Shown here in pieces: positions 18,364-27,721 of a DNA stretch of 64,000 nt (position 1 is the first letter of the stretch; the number at the start of each line of letters is the position of its first letter). Location: positions 1,890,001 to 1,954,000 of the forward strand of contig NC_016027.1 in NCBI RefSeq assembly GCF_000182745.2. Reading direction: 5' to 3'. Source of the DNA: Komagataeibacter medellinensis NBRC 3288 (GTDB lineage: Bacteria > Pseudomonadota > Alphaproteobacteria > Acetobacterales > Acetobacteraceae). The notes under the pieces were generated by a model. That model made no database searches. It was not told the origin of the DNA and was given only the letters and a program-made list of their open reading frames with translations. The translations under genes were made by a program, and so were the position numbers.

Positions 18364-19881
18364 ATGAACATCAATTCAGTTACCCGCCGGACCGGCCTGT
18401 TGCTGACATCGGCCATTTTCCTGGCCGGTTGCACGGTGGGACCGCGCTACCAGCCCGACCGGATGAAACCCCCGGCCAAGTTTACCGAGGATGACCACGC
18501 CGCCACTCCAGAAGAGATTGAGGAGACCAACAAGGAACTCAAGCAATGGTGGCACCTGTTCAAGGACCCCGAACTCGACAAGCTTATCGACAAGGCTATT
18601 GCGGGTAACTACAATCTGCAGGTGGCGGGCCAGCGGATCATGGCCGAACGCGCTATCCGTGACGTGCAGGCCTCACAGTGGTATCCGCAGGTGGATGCTC
18701 AGGCGGCGGCGGGTGACGTGCGGTATTCGATCAATATCGATAACTGGCCCCTGCGTCCCGGCAACCCGGTCAATCATCCCGAAGCGTCCTATCTTGGCTA
18801 CGGGTTCAGCGCGAGCTGGCAGATTGACGTGTTCGGCCGCATCCGCCGCAGCGTGGAAGCCCAGAACCGCGCGGTGGAAGAATCGATTGAGGACCGTCGC
18901 GCCGTGATGGTGATGATGCTGTCCGAACTGGCGGGCGACTACATGATGCTGCGCGACCAGCAACTGCGGCTAAACATTGCCAACAACAACATCCATGTGG
19001 CGCAGGATGCCTATGACCTGACCAACCGGCTGTACCTGGAAGGTGTGGGCAACACCATGCAGATCGCGCAGGCCAAGGCGGAACTGGATTCACAGACTGC
19101 GGCGCGCGAACCGCTGAAGACCCATATCTCCCAGATCACGCATGCGATTGACGTGCTGATGGGGCAGATGCCCGGCACGTCGGAACTGGAACTGAAGGTG
19201 GCCAAGCCCCTGCCGCCAGTGCCGGAATTCCCTTCCACCCTGCCCTCCATGGTCATTGCCAATCGGCCCGACATCCGCAAGGCCGAACGCACTTATGCCG
19301 AGGCAACGGCGCGCATTGGCGTGGCGGTGGCGCAGCTGTACCCGAACTTTACCATTCCGCTGAACTTCAACCCCAATGCATCGGCCATGTATCAGGTGTT
19401 CCAGATGGGGGGCATGAGCTGGCAGTTCCTGATGATGGCCTCCCTGCCGCTCATGCACGGGGGCAAATACACCTCACAGATCCGCATGGCGCAGGCAGCA
19501 GCCGAAGCCAGCCGCCTGGCCTATCGCCAGTCTGTCCTCAACGGCTTCAAGGAAGTCGAGGACGCGATGGCCGCCTGGCATGACGATGAGGAACACACCG
19601 AATTGCTGGCCAAGGCCGCTGAAGACAGTGCCCTAGCCAGCGAACGCGCGCGCAAGCTTTATGCGGCGGGTCTGGTCGGTTTCCTTGAAGTGCTGACCAC
19701 CGAACGCACCACCCTGAACGCCCAGAATGCTGAGGCCATGGCCCGGTTGGAACGGCTGCAGGATGCCATCAACCTTTATACGGCACTGGGTGCGGGCTGG
19801 CAGGGCATTGCGCTGACCAATACGACCCTTCCCGTATCGCTTGAAAAACAGAACATGCTGGCCCGCGCTTTCCAGCAGTAA
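18364..19881 (+). CDS. NodT-family outer membrane efflux lipoprotein
   Basis: A 505-residue TolC/OprM-like outer-membrane channel. The signal peptide ends in a lipobox, FLAGC with Cys23, so it should be lipid-anchored in the outer membrane. The two outer-membrane-efflux repeats are recognisable, with WWHLFKDPELDKLI early, GFSASWQIDVFGRIRRSVEA at the first hairpin and FKEVEDAMAAW in the second. It lies 15 bases after the adaptor gene and ends the operon. Confidence 0.94.
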   Translation: MNINSVTRRTGLLLTSAIFLAGCTVGPRYQPDRMKPPAKFTEDDHAATPEEIEETNKELKQWWHLFKDPELDKLIDKAIAGNYNLQVAGQRIMAERAIRDVQASQWYPQVDAQAAAGDVRYSINIDNWPLRPGNPVNHPEASYLGYGFSASWQIDVFGRIRRSVEAQNRAVEESIEDRRAVMVMMLSELAGDYMMLRDQQLRLNIANNNIHVAQDAYDLTNRLYLEGVGNTMQIAQAKAELDSQTAAREPLKTHISQITHAIDVLMGQMPGTSELELKVAKPLPPVPEFPSTLPSMVIANRPDIRKAERTYAEATARIGVAVAQLYPNFTIPLNFNPNASAMYQVFQMGGMSWQFLMMASLPLMHGGKYTSQIRMAQAAAEASRLAYRQSVLNGFKEVEDAMAAWHDDEEHTELLAKAAEDSALASERARKLYAAGLVGFLEVLTTERTTLNAQNAEAMARLERLQDAINLYTALGAGWQGIALTNTTLPVSLEKQNMLARAFQQ

Positions 19882-20028
19882 TATCTCCCCAGTGACCGGG
19901 TGCCTCCCGATGGCGTCCGGTCCCGGTGGAACAGCCTGCCTGCACGGAAAATAGATGGGACGGACGACCAATAAAATCATGGCAGATGATTGTCCTATGC
20001 GCAGCATATGCTAAACAGGACACCATTG

Positions 20029-20116
20029 GCGAACTTGGCGGAATGGTAGACGCACGAGACTTAAAATCTTGCGCCCGCAACAGGGCGTGCGGGTTCGAGT
20101 CCCGCAGTTCGCACCA
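20029..20116 (+). tRNA. tRNA-Leu (UAA)
   Basis: GCGAACT (20029-20035) pairs with AGTTCGC (20106-20112), followed by A and an encoded CCA. The anticodon arm is CGAGA-CTTAAAA-TCTTG with anticodon TAA. The long variable arm (GCCCGCAACAGGGC) is typical of leucine tRNAs, and GGTTCGAGTCC is the T arm. The 3' end is the integration site of the adjacent elements. Confidence 0.97.
20089..20116 (+). other. Attachment site at the tRNA-Leu 3' end (left junction of element 1)
   Basis: The 28 bases of the T arm, acceptor end and CCA recur exactly at 25058-25085, 4969 bases away. In both places a near-identical integrase gene follows at the same spacing. The repeat therefore marks successive integrations into the tRNA gene. 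The exact crossover core inside the repeat cannot be fixed by eye. Confidence 0.85.
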
Positions 20117-20211
20117 CTCATAACATATTGATTTAATTGACTTTTATGGTCTTCCCACAACCATAAAAGCCGAACCTTCTACAATCGGCTTCTATAATGT
20201 GAGCCGTCTGT

Positions 20212-20967
20212 ATGTTGATCCGTCTCCAATCCGGGTATCATTTCCGCAGGGCTGTGCCTTCACATATCCGTGATATTGTGGGCAAAAAGGAGCTATGGTT
20301 CTCGCTTGGCACTAACAAACGCGAGGTTGCCAAACCATATGCGTGTGCAGTTTTCGCAGAGACCGAAAGGCTGTTCCGTTCCGTAATGCACCTCAAAACA
20401 GAACTCAGCGAAAACGAAAATTTTATCAGGAATGAACTGCCTGAAGACGCACAGGAACTCTTTGACCTGCTTATTCAGGACTACCAGCACAGGATTGCAT
20501 CCTTACAGACGCAATATGACCATCAGAGACTCAGACATTCCATGGAAAGTCTGGAACAGGTGGAAAAGCTGGAGAAAGCCAGAAATCTGACTGGCAGAAG
20601 TGTGCATCTGCTGGAACGCACTGTTACAGACCTGAAAAAGACCAAAGCCAGCCTTCCAGCCCTGACGGATATTCAAAGCCAGATTAAGGACATGAAAGCC
20701 TTTCTGGCTCCGAAGGAAAAACCTTCTCCCCTCTTTTCAGAAGCGATTAAAATTTTCCTGGAAAGCAAGGACACCACAGTCAAATCCACTGTGGTCAAAT
20801 CCTACGAACGCACCTTCAAACGCTTTCTGGAAGTTTGTGGGGATAAGCCTATGCGGGATTATACCGGGGCAGATGTCGGGCATTTCAAAGCCCTGATGGA
20901 ACAACTACCGGAAAGTTATGGCAAACAGCGTAACGACACCCGGACAGTTCAGGAATTTGTGGCAGAT
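20212..20967 (+). pseudogene. Tyrosine recombinase/integrase of element 1, truncated by an IS
   Basis: The first 252 codons match the integrase at 25181 almost base for base: N-terminal MLIRLQSGYHFRRAVPS, a coiled-coil-like middle, and the start of the core-binding domain (FSEAIKIFLESKDTTVKSTV). After ...VQEFVAD the IS5-family element begins; its sequence adds 13 foreign codons and a stop at 21009. The whole catalytic domain is missing and does not resume beyond the IS. It cannot be an active recombinase. Confidence 0.88.
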
Positions 20968-22256
20968 GGAGGGATCGAAGAACCGTTGATTGGCGCGCGT
21001 GGTTCCTGATTTCAGGCTTTTGTCGTGCTGATTGACGGTTCTTGGGGTGACTTTTGATCTGCGTCTTGAGCAGATCGGACGCTGTCGCCAATGGGATAGC
21101 TACGCGGCCGCGTTCAACCTCTCGAGGAAGAGGAAGCGGCGCATGTTGTAGACGATATTGGCCAAGCCAATCCTCATGGTGGCCCGGGTAATGCCCACGG
21201 TCCGGACGAACAATCCCGTCTGCGATTTCTGATCGGCAAAGACATGCTCGACGCGGGATCGGATGACGGACTTCCCTGCGTTAGAGCGCTGGATATGGCG
21301 AGGCATGGGCTTGAGATGCGGCTTTTTCCTGTGAACCTTCGAGACGAAACCCTCTTTGTCCATGAAGTCCTCATTGGCTTTCGAGCGATACGCGGTGTCG
21401 GCCCAAACGCTTGAGGCCGTATTGGTTTTATCGAGCAAGCCCTCGCGCAGCCTGGCACCATCACTGGCGGCGGCATCCGTCGCTTTCCATTTCCGGATCA
21501 GTCGAAACTTTCGATCGATGGAAATATGCGATTTGTAGCCAAAGAACGGGATGGCGAGGTCCGTGGACGGGAGCGTCCCGTCCTCCTGCCGCTTTGCCTT
21601 CGTGAACTTCAGTGTCCATCGCGCATGGCGATCCTTGTGGGACAACTTGGCAGGCTTGTCCTGCCAGTCCTGCGGAATGCGGCCTTCCCGAAGATCAACT
21701 TTCTCCGCGTTGGTATTGCGCTGCTTTGGCGCCGCCACCAGCGTGGCATCCAGGATCTGGCCGGACATCGGCAGATACCCGGCGTTTCGCAGGGTGGCGT
21801 CAAAGCGCTCGAACAGCTTCTGGATGGCGCCAGCCTCGGTCAGCCGTTCACGGAACAGCCAGACCGTTTTGGCGTCAGGCACCCGGTCCGATAACGCCAG
21901 GCCGAGGAAGCGCATGAAGGACAGCCGGTCGTTGATCAGATACTCCGTTCGCTCGTCGGAGAGATTGTTCAGCGTCTGGATCACCAGGATCTTGAACATC
22001 AGCACCGGATCAAACGGGGGACGGCCACCTTTACTTCCGTCCGCATAGGCCAGAGCCCTGTCCAGATCAGGACGGAACACCTCAAAATCCACAGTCCGAG
22101 AAAACGCTTCGAGCTGATCGCCAAGGCCACTCAAACGGGCTAGTCGCTCGTCCACATCAAAGAAGCCCGGCTGCTTCATGAGCCATTCCCTCAATCATCA
22201 CAGAAGAGAGGGAATCACACACAGAGGGCCAGAACCAGGGGTTTTTCGAACCCTCC
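20968..22256 (-). mobile_element. IS5-family insertion sequence, copy 1 (1289 bp)
   Basis: The ends are imperfect inverted repeats (GGAGGGATCGAAGAACC on the left; GGAGGGTTCGAAAAACC read inward on the right). One transposase gene fills the element. A second copy of identical length lies at 26426-27714 with only a few base differences. No target-site duplication is recognisable: the left flank is integrase and the right flank is unrelated. Confidence 0.9.
21100..22194 (-). CDS. IS5-family transposase (copy 1)
   Basis: A 364-residue DDE transposase. An N-terminal DUF772-type domain (YADGSKGGRPPFDPVLMFKI) is followed by the catalytic domain (QILDATLVAAPKQRNTN with the first Asp, VWADTAYRSKANEDF with the second, and RSRVEHVFADQK with the Glu). 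It is intact and nearly identical to copy 2, so it is probably active or recently active. Confidence 0.93.
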   Translation of the reverse strand: MREWLMKQPGFFDVDERLARLSGLGDQLEAFSRTVDFEVFRPDLDRALAYADGSKGGRPPFDPVLMFKILVIQTLNNLSDERTEYLINDRLSFMRFLGLALSDRVPDAKTVWLFRERLTEAGAIQKLFERFDATLRNAGYLPMSGQILDATLVAAPKQRNTNAEKVDLREGRIPQDWQDKPAKLSHKDRHARWTLKFTKAKRQEDGTLPSTDLAIPFFGYKSHISIDRKFRLIRKWKATDAAASDGARLREGLLDKTNTASSVWADTAYRSKANEDFMDKEGFVSKVHRKKPHLKPMPRHIQRSNAGKSVIRSRVEHVFADQKSQTGLFVRTVGITRATMRIGLANIVYNMRRFLFLERLNAAA

Positions 22257-22380
22257 ATCTCAAAGGCAAGAACAAAACCGAAAGCGCTTTTCAAATTCTC
22301 CAAATCTTTGGTCTGGATTGACTTCTCTAAAACTTCATTACATCCTACAAAAATTAACTATTTATAAGGCAACCCTGTTA

Positions 22381-24051
22381 ATGAAAATTAAAAAAGTTAC
22401 CGCAAAAAATTTTAGAACCCTTCAAGACTTTGAAGTCTCTTTCGACAATACATATTCTGCCATTTCAGGAAAAAATAATTGTGGGAAATCAGCAATATTT
22501 AAAATTCTGCAACATTTTTTAATTAAAGATGTTCGTGATTCTATTTTTTCCGTCCATGAAGATATAACATATGAAGAAGATCTTACAAAATGGTTGCCGC
22601 AAGATAAGCAAGAAAAAATAGAAATAGAAGTTGATTTGGAAATATCAGATGAAAAAGACCCTGAAATTTTCTTTTCAATTAATTCTTATGCGGGAAAGCT
22701 AGTAAAAGGAAAAATTATTGAACTAAAACTTCATCAAGAATTTATAAGCGCAAACGAATCTAAATTAACATGTAAAATTGATAATGCCGTTGTAGAGGAT
22801 CGATCTTCAGTAGAAATACTTAAAAAACTAAGAAATTCAAATGCTTTAATATTTCATAATTCTGTTAGCCCCGGACGTTCTTTTTTCCTCGGTGGACAAG
22901 GGATATTAGAAGTTGTTGAAGCGCATTTTTCTGCCGATGATTTGAAAAAAATTACAGCAGCTAAAAAAGCTCTACAGACCAAAATAAAATCAGCAACTAA
23001 AGCTCATAAAGGAGAAATTGATAAATTATTAGGAAAGCTAAATGATAAATATCAAGTAGAACTTTCTGCTGTAGATGGAAGTAAAAATTCGTCATATTCA
23101 TTAGATGTTAGGCTGGCAGATAAAAGTGTCGCTGTGCCTTTAAAAGACTGGGGAGCGGGCACTCAAAATCGAACTAGACTTTTAATGACAATACTTGAGG
23201 CTATTAGGAAAAAAACAAATTCTAATGATCAGGAAAGACTTTCGCCTGTCTTGTTAATTGAAGAGCCCGAAAGTTTTTTACATCCTTCCGCTCAAAGTGA
23301 TTTTGGACATGTGCTTTCTAGCTTATCTGAAGAATATGATATCCAGATGGTCGTTAATACGCATAGTCCGTATCTGTTAAATGTGAAAAAGCCGGATGCC
23401 AACATACTACTGGATAGAAAAACATTCAGAAACTCTTTGAGAGAAACATCTATCGTACCTACAAATGGCGATAAATGGATGCTGCCTTTCTCAAAAATTT
23501 TGGGTGTAGTTCCAGAAGATTTTGATGGATGGTCAAAAATTTTTGGCACAAAATTCGGAAAAATCATCCTAGTAGAAGGCGCAATTGATGTTGAGTATTT
23601 TCAATTCTTCAAAGAAAAATATCCATCAATTTATCAAATTGATTCATCGATAGGAATACTTCCCTACAATGGAAAGGATGCTCTAAAGAATACTCAAATA
23701 TTGAAATTCATGTTAAGCCGAATGGATCAGTCTTTTATTACGTTTGACTTTGATGCCAAAGAGGAAATTCAGAAAAAATTGGAAGCAATAGATTTATTAG
23801 AAGATGTCGATTTTTGTGCTGTAGGAAGAGCAGAAGCCGGGGCTGGGTGTATCGAAGGATTAGTACCTAAACAAATAAAAGCGAAAGTCTACGCTGAAAA
23901 TGTTGATATTGTTCAGGCACTAACGTCTGCGAATACGAAAGAGAAAAACGATGCGAGAAATAAAATAAAAGCAAAAATGTTAGAAGAAACAAAAAAACCT
24001 CACTCCCTGAGAAAGATTTTTCTGAATTTAAGAAATTCTTTTCGAAAATAG
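22381..24051 (+). CDS. OLD-family ATP-dependent nuclease (AAA ATPase plus TOPRIM)
   Basis: A 556-residue protein. An ABC/SMC-type ATPase half has Walker A SGKNNCGKS (residues 29-37) and Walker B LLIEEPESFLHPSAQ, followed by VVNTHSPYLL. A TOPRIM half has IILVEGAIDVEYFQFF and FITFDFDAKEE. This is the layout of class 1 OLD nucleases, which stand alone and act in phage defence. No UvrD partner (as in Gabija) is present. The gene is strikingly AT-rich compared with its surroundings, a sign of recent transfer. ATG 22381 is preferred over one at 22318 because homology starts at MKIKKVTAKNFR. Confidence 0.8.
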   Translation: MKIKKVTAKNFRTLQDFEVSFDNTYSAISGKNNCGKSAIFKILQHFLIKDVRDSIFSVHEDITYEEDLTKWLPQDKQEKIEIEVDLEISDEKDPEIFFSINSYAGKLVKGKIIELKLHQEFISANESKLTCKIDNAVVEDRSSVEILKKLRNSNALIFHNSVSPGRSFFLGGQGILEVVEAHFSADDLKKITAAKKALQTKIKSATKAHKGEIDKLLGKLNDKYQVELSAVDGSKNSSYSLDVRLADKSVAVPLKDWGAGTQNRTRLLMTILEAIRKKTNSNDQERLSPVLLIEEPESFLHPSAQSDFGHVLSSLSEEYDIQMVVNTHSPYLLNVKKPDANILLDRKTFRNSLRETSIVPTNGDKWMLPFSKILGVVPEDFDGWSKIFGTKFGKIILVEGAIDVEYFQFFKEKYPSIYQIDSSIGILPYNGKDALKNTQILKFMLSRMDQSFITFDFDAKEEIQKKLEAIDLLEDVDFCAVGRAEAGAGCIEGLVPKQIKAKVYAENVDIVQALTSANTKEKNDARNKIKAKMLEETKKPHSLRKIFLNLRNSFRK

Positions 24052-24107
24052 ATAAATCTTTTAAAGATAAAGGATAATATTATTTTAAATGATAATATTC
24101 ATTAAAT

Positions 24108-24210
24108 GAAAGTTTCTTACATTTATGAAAACAAAGGGGCGATGGGAGAAACTTTCTTCATTACGTGCTACTCAATCGGTCGTCATTGAGCATTGCTAGC
24201 CCCTTTTAAA
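24108..24210. ncRNA. Interlocked inverted repeats behind the OLD-like gene; possible structured RNA or terminator
   Basis: Three arm pairs are visible: GAAAGTTTCT/AGAAACTTTC (24108-24117 and 24147-24156), AAAGGGGC/GCCCCTTT (24133-24140 and 24199-24206), and CTCAAT/ATTGAG (24171-24176 and 24185-24190). The first two interlock, so they would form a pseudoknot or alternative folds. The second ends in TTTTAAAA and could terminate the OLD transcript. No reverse transcriptase is nearby, so a retron is not supported. Confidence 0.3.
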
Positions 24211-24280
24211 AACAACCTATCGAAACAGACGGTTTCTTATTCTTCTCTATTATCAAAATATTTCACGAAACTTATTTTTA

Positions 24281-24625
24281 TCACCCAAGCAGCAATCTGA
24301 TACGCTGCCGGATGGCCTCAAGCTCTTCTGGTAAAACTTTGCCTTTGAGCTTTGCCTTTCTCACGCGCCAATCCAGACTTCTGAGCTGATCTGACAAAAC
24401 CACACTGGCAGTTTTTCCAGTCAGAGCCACTTCAAAGGGGTAGCCTTTGATTTTGGTCGTTGTCGGACAGCACAGCATCATTCCAGCTTTAGCGTTATAA
24501 CTGGCGGGGCTCAACACAACAGCAGGCCGGTGTCCTGCCTGCTCCCTGCCCGCCTGCGGATCAAATTCCAGCCAAACGATGTCCCCGCAATCAGGAACCC
24601 AAGCAGTCTTTACTTTGGCACTCAC
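24281..24625 (-). CDS. mazF: MazF/PemK-type endoribonuclease toxin
   Basis: A 114-residue MazF-fold toxin that cleaves mRNA at short sequences. Diagnostic segments are VPDCGDIVWLEFDPQAGREQ, GHRPAVVLSPASYN and CCPTTTKIKGYPFEV near the middle, and ASVVLSDQLRSLDWR toward the end. It overlaps the antitoxin gene by four bases, the usual coupling. It sits on element 1 and may stabilise it. Confidence 0.93.
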   Translation of the reverse strand: MSAKVKTAWVPDCGDIVWLEFDPQAGREQAGHRPAVVLSPASYNAKAGMMLCCPTTTKIKGYPFEVALTGKTASVVLSDQLRSLDWRVRKAKLKGKVLPEELEAIRQRIRLLLG

Positions 24626-24864
24626 CAGCTTTCACCACCAACAGATGGACCGAAGTCCATTTCATCATGGCGGTTCTCGGCCGTAATACCTGACACTAAT
24701 TCTTCCAGTTTGAGAGGAACTGCTTTGACTGGCTCAATGATAATCCGTCCATCTTCTTCCCGCACATCGACGGCCTGATCGATCTTCAGACTGACGGCTT
24801 CAAGCACACCAGCGGGAAGACGAATGGCTGCACTGTTTCCCCATTTCCTGACAACGCCTTGCAT
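24622..24864 (-). CDS. mazE: MazE-type antitoxin (AbrB-like)
   Basis: An 80-residue antitoxin. The N-terminal swapped-hairpin DNA-binding domain (VRKWGNSAAIRLPAGVLEAV) is followed by an acidic C-terminal tail that would wrap the toxin. It precedes mazF with a 4-base overlap. A 13-base palindrome lies 23 bases before its start and is a likely site of autoregulation. Confidence 0.93.
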   Translation of the reverse strand: MQGVVRKWGNSAAIRLPAGVLEAVSLKIDQAVDVREEDGRIIIEPVKAVPLKLEELVSGITAENRHDEMDFGPSVGGESW

Positions 24865-24887
24865 GATGACATTCCTTACTTAAAGTT

Positions 24888-24900
24888 TATACGTCGTATA
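24888..24900. promoter_or_regulatory. Candidate MazE operator
   Basis: TATACGTCGTATA is a perfect palindrome with one central base, placed 23 bases upstream of mazE in an AT-rich promoter-like stretch. Autorepression of mazEF at such a site is usual for the family. Confidence 0.55.
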
Positions 24901-25057
24901 TACATCATATTCCCACCAGAGCCCAGACAAATCCCTCTCTTGACTGCCCCACGGGTTTGCCCGCAGAGTGAACCCGCAGTCACCATGCGAAGGATGATTT
25001 CATCTGAAATTATCGTTCTATTTCAGTGGTTTGCCTTTCTGGTTGCGACCAAGGGGA

Positions 25058-25085
25058 GCGGGTTCGAGTCCCGCAGTTCGCACCA
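25058..25085 (+). other. Second copy of the tRNA-Leu 3' end (junction of elements 1 and 2)
   Basis: GCGGGTTCGAGTCCCGCAGT and the rest of the acceptor end with CCA are repeated here, without the 5' half of a tRNA. The similarity continues into the following about 95 bases and the integrase gene. The site is the right end of element 1 and the left end of element 2. Confidence 0.88.
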
Positions 25086-25180
25086 CTCATAACATATTGG
25101 TTTAATTGACTTTTATGGCCTTCCCATAACCATAAAAGCCGAACCTTCTACAATCGGCTTCTACAAAATGAGCCGTCTGT

Positions 25181-26425
25181 ATGTTGATTCGTCTCCAATC
25201 CGGGTATCATTTCCGCAGGGCTGTGCCTTCACATGTCCGTGATATTGTGGGCAAAAAGGAGCTATGGCTCTCCCTTGGCACTAACAAACGCGAGGTTGCC
25301 AAACCATATGCGTGTGCAGTTTTCGCAGAGACCGAAAGGCTGTTCCGTTCCGTAATGCACCTCAAGACAGAACTCAGCGAAAACGAAAATTTTATCAGGA
25401 ATGAACTGCCTGAAGACGCGCAGGAACTCTTTGACCTGCTTATTCAGGACTACCAGCACAGGATTGCATCCTTACAGACGCAATATGACCATCAGAGACT
25501 CAGACATTCCATGGAAAGTCTGGAACAGGTGGAAAAGCTGGAGAAAGCCAGAAATCTGACTGGCAGAAGTGTGCATCTGCTGGAACGCACTGTTACAGAC
25601 CTGAAAAAGACCAAAGCCAGTCTTCCAGACCTGACGGATATTCAAAGCCAGATCAAGGACATGAAAGCCTTTCTGGCTCCAAAGGAGAAACCTTCTCCCC
25701 TCTTTTCAGAAGCGATTAAAATTTTCCTGGAAAGCAAGGACACCACAGTCAAATCCACTGTGATCAAATCCTACGAACGCACCTTCAAACGCTTTCTGGA
25801 AGTCTGTGGGGATAAACCCATGCGGGATTATACCGGGGCAGATGTCGGGCATTTCAAAGCCCTGATGGAACAGCTACCGGAAAGTTATGGCAAACAGCGC
25901 AATGACACCCGGACAGTTCAGGAATTTGTGGCAGATGCGAAGAAACGCAAACTGGCCCGTATTTCCGGGAAGTCAGTCAAAAACCATTTCACCAAGCTTT
26001 CGGGACTTTGGAAGCATTTCCTTCTGCGTGACCTTGTGGATCGCAATGTTTTCACAGGTGGCTGGCAGTTTGACACCAAGTCCAAAACCAATCGTGTGCG
26101 CTGGAGTGATAACGACTTAAAGGCCATTGCGGGTCAGCCCTGGCAGTTTGGCACCATCAGCCATAAGACAGCATCCATGATTGTGGGGATTGCCTCTTAC
26201 ACAGGGATGCGACTGGAAGAAATCTGTCGTTTAAGACCACAGGACATTCAGGAGATTCAAGGTATTCCCTGCATTCTGGTGCAGGATCACCCTGCCCTGA
26301 AAGGTAAACCCTGGATGGAATGGAGTGCGAAGACAGAAGCCGGGAAACGTGTTGTTCCCATTTGCACGGCCTTACAGCAAGCTGGTTTGCTTGACCTTGC
26401 CCAAAGAGCCATGAACCAGAAACGT
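25181..26425 (+). pseudogene. Tyrosine recombinase/integrase of element 2, truncated by an IS
   Basis: Its 415 codons match the copy at 20212 and extend further into the catalytic domain: SYTGMRLEEICRLRPQDI supplies the first catalytic Arg, with KPWMEWSAKTEAGKRVVPI after it. It is cut at ...RAMNQKR by the same IS5-family element, which adds GGIEEPLIGARGS and a stop at 26467. The HxxR box and the catalytic Tyr are lost, so it should be inactive. The codon of interruption differs from copy 1, so these were separate events. Confidence 0.9.
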
Positions 26426-27714
26426 GGAGGGATCGAAGAACCGTTGATTGGCGCGCGTGGTTCCTGATTTCAGGCTTTTGTCGTGCTGATTGACGGTTCT
26501 TGGGGTGACTTTTGATCTGCGTCTTGAGCAGATCGGACGCTGTCGCCAATTGGATAGCTACGCGGCCGCGTTCAACCTCTCGAGGAAGAGGAAGCGGCGC
26601 ATGTTGTAGACGATATTGGCCAAGCCAATCCTCATGGTGGCCCGGGTAATGCCCACGGTCCGGATGAACAATCCCGTCTGCGATTTCTGATCGGCAAAGA
26701 CATGCTCGACGCGGGATCGGATGACGGACTTCCCTGCGTTAGAGCGCTGGATATGGCGGGGCATGGGCTTGAGATGCGGCTTTTTCCTGTGAACCTTCGA
26801 GACGAAACCCTCTTTGTCCATGAAGTCCTCATTGGCTTTCGAGCGATACGCGGTGTCGGCCCAAACGCTTGAGGCCGTATTGGTTTTATCGAGCAAGCCC
26901 TCGCGCAGCCTGGCACCATCACTGGCGGCGGCATCCGTCGCTTTCCATTTCCGGATCAGTCGAAACTTTCGATCGATGAAAATATGCGATTTGTAGCCAA
27001 AGAACGGAATGGCGAGGTCCGTGGACGGGAGCGTCCCGTCCTCCTGCCGCTTTGCCTTCGTGAACTTCAGTGTCCATCGCGCATGGCGATCCTTGTGGGA
27101 CAACTTGGCAGGCTTGTCCTGCCAGTCCTGCGGAATGCGGCCTTCCCGAAGATCAACTTTCTCCGCGTTGGTATTGCGCTGCTTTGGCGCCGCCACCAGC
27201 GTGGCATCCAGGATCTGGCCGGACATCGGCAGATACCCGGCGTTTCGCAGGGTGGCGTCAAAGCGCTCGAACAGCTTCTGGATGGCGCCAGCCTCGGTCA
27301 GCCGTTCACGGAACAGCCAGACCGTTTTGGCGTCAGGCACCCGGTCCGATAACGCCAGGCCGAGGAAGCGCATGAAGGACAGCCGGTCGTTGATCAGATA
27401 CTCCGTTCGCTCGTCGGAGAGATTGTTCAGCGTCTGGATCACCAGGATCTTGAACATCAGCACCGGATCAAACGGGGGACGGCCACCTTTACTTCCGTCC
27501 GCATAGGCCAGAGCCCTGTCCAGATCAGGACGGAACACCTCAAAATCCACAGTCCGAGAAAACGCTTCGAGCTGATCGCCAAGGCCACTCAAACGGGCTA
27601 GTCGCTCGTCCACATCAAAGAAGCCCGGCTGCTTCATGAGCCATTCCCTCAATCATCACAGAAGAGAGGGAATCACACACAGAGGGCCAGAACCAGGGGT
27701 TTTTCGAACCCTCC
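26426..27714 (-). mobile_element. IS5-family insertion sequence, copy 2 (1289 bp)
   Basis: It has the same length, ends and single transposase as copy 1. The left flank is the integrase gene and the right flank is a relaxase-like fragment, so again there is no matching target duplication. Homologous recombination between copies or an IS-adjacent deletion is likely. Confidence 0.9.
26558..27652 (-). CDS. IS5-family transposase (copy 2)
   Basis: 364 residues, intact, differing from copy 1 at a couple of positions (for example Phe for Ser in the SHISIDRKF region, and Ile for Val in GLFVRTVG). The DDE residues described for copy 1 are all retained. Confidence 0.93.
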   Translation of the reverse strand: MREWLMKQPGFFDVDERLARLSGLGDQLEAFSRTVDFEVFRPDLDRALAYADGSKGGRPPFDPVLMFKILVIQTLNNLSDERTEYLINDRLSFMRFLGLALSDRVPDAKTVWLFRERLTEAGAIQKLFERFDATLRNAGYLPMSGQILDATLVAAPKQRNTNAEKVDLREGRIPQDWQDKPAKLSHKDRHARWTLKFTKAKRQEDGTLPSTDLAIPFFGYKSHIFIDRKFRLIRKWKATDAAASDGARLREGLLDKTNTASSVWADTAYRSKANEDFMDKEGFVSKVHRKKPHLKPMPRHIQRSNAGKSVIRSRVEHVFADQKSQTGLFIRTVGITRATMRIGLANIVYNMRRFLFLERLNAAA

Positions 27715-27721
27715 ACCTGTT

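Noticed and set aside
22318-22380. A 21-codon upstream extension of the OLD-like gene
   Set aside because: Family homology starts at the later ATG at 22381, and the extension reads through likely promoter DNA next to the IS.
24108-24210. Retron msr-msd RNA
   Set aside because: There is no reverse transcriptase gene nearby, and the inverted repeats interlock instead of flanking a template region.
25058-25085. A second tRNA-Leu gene
   Set aside because: Only the T arm and acceptor 3' end are present; there is no D arm, anticodon arm or 5' acceptor strand. It is an attachment-site repeat.
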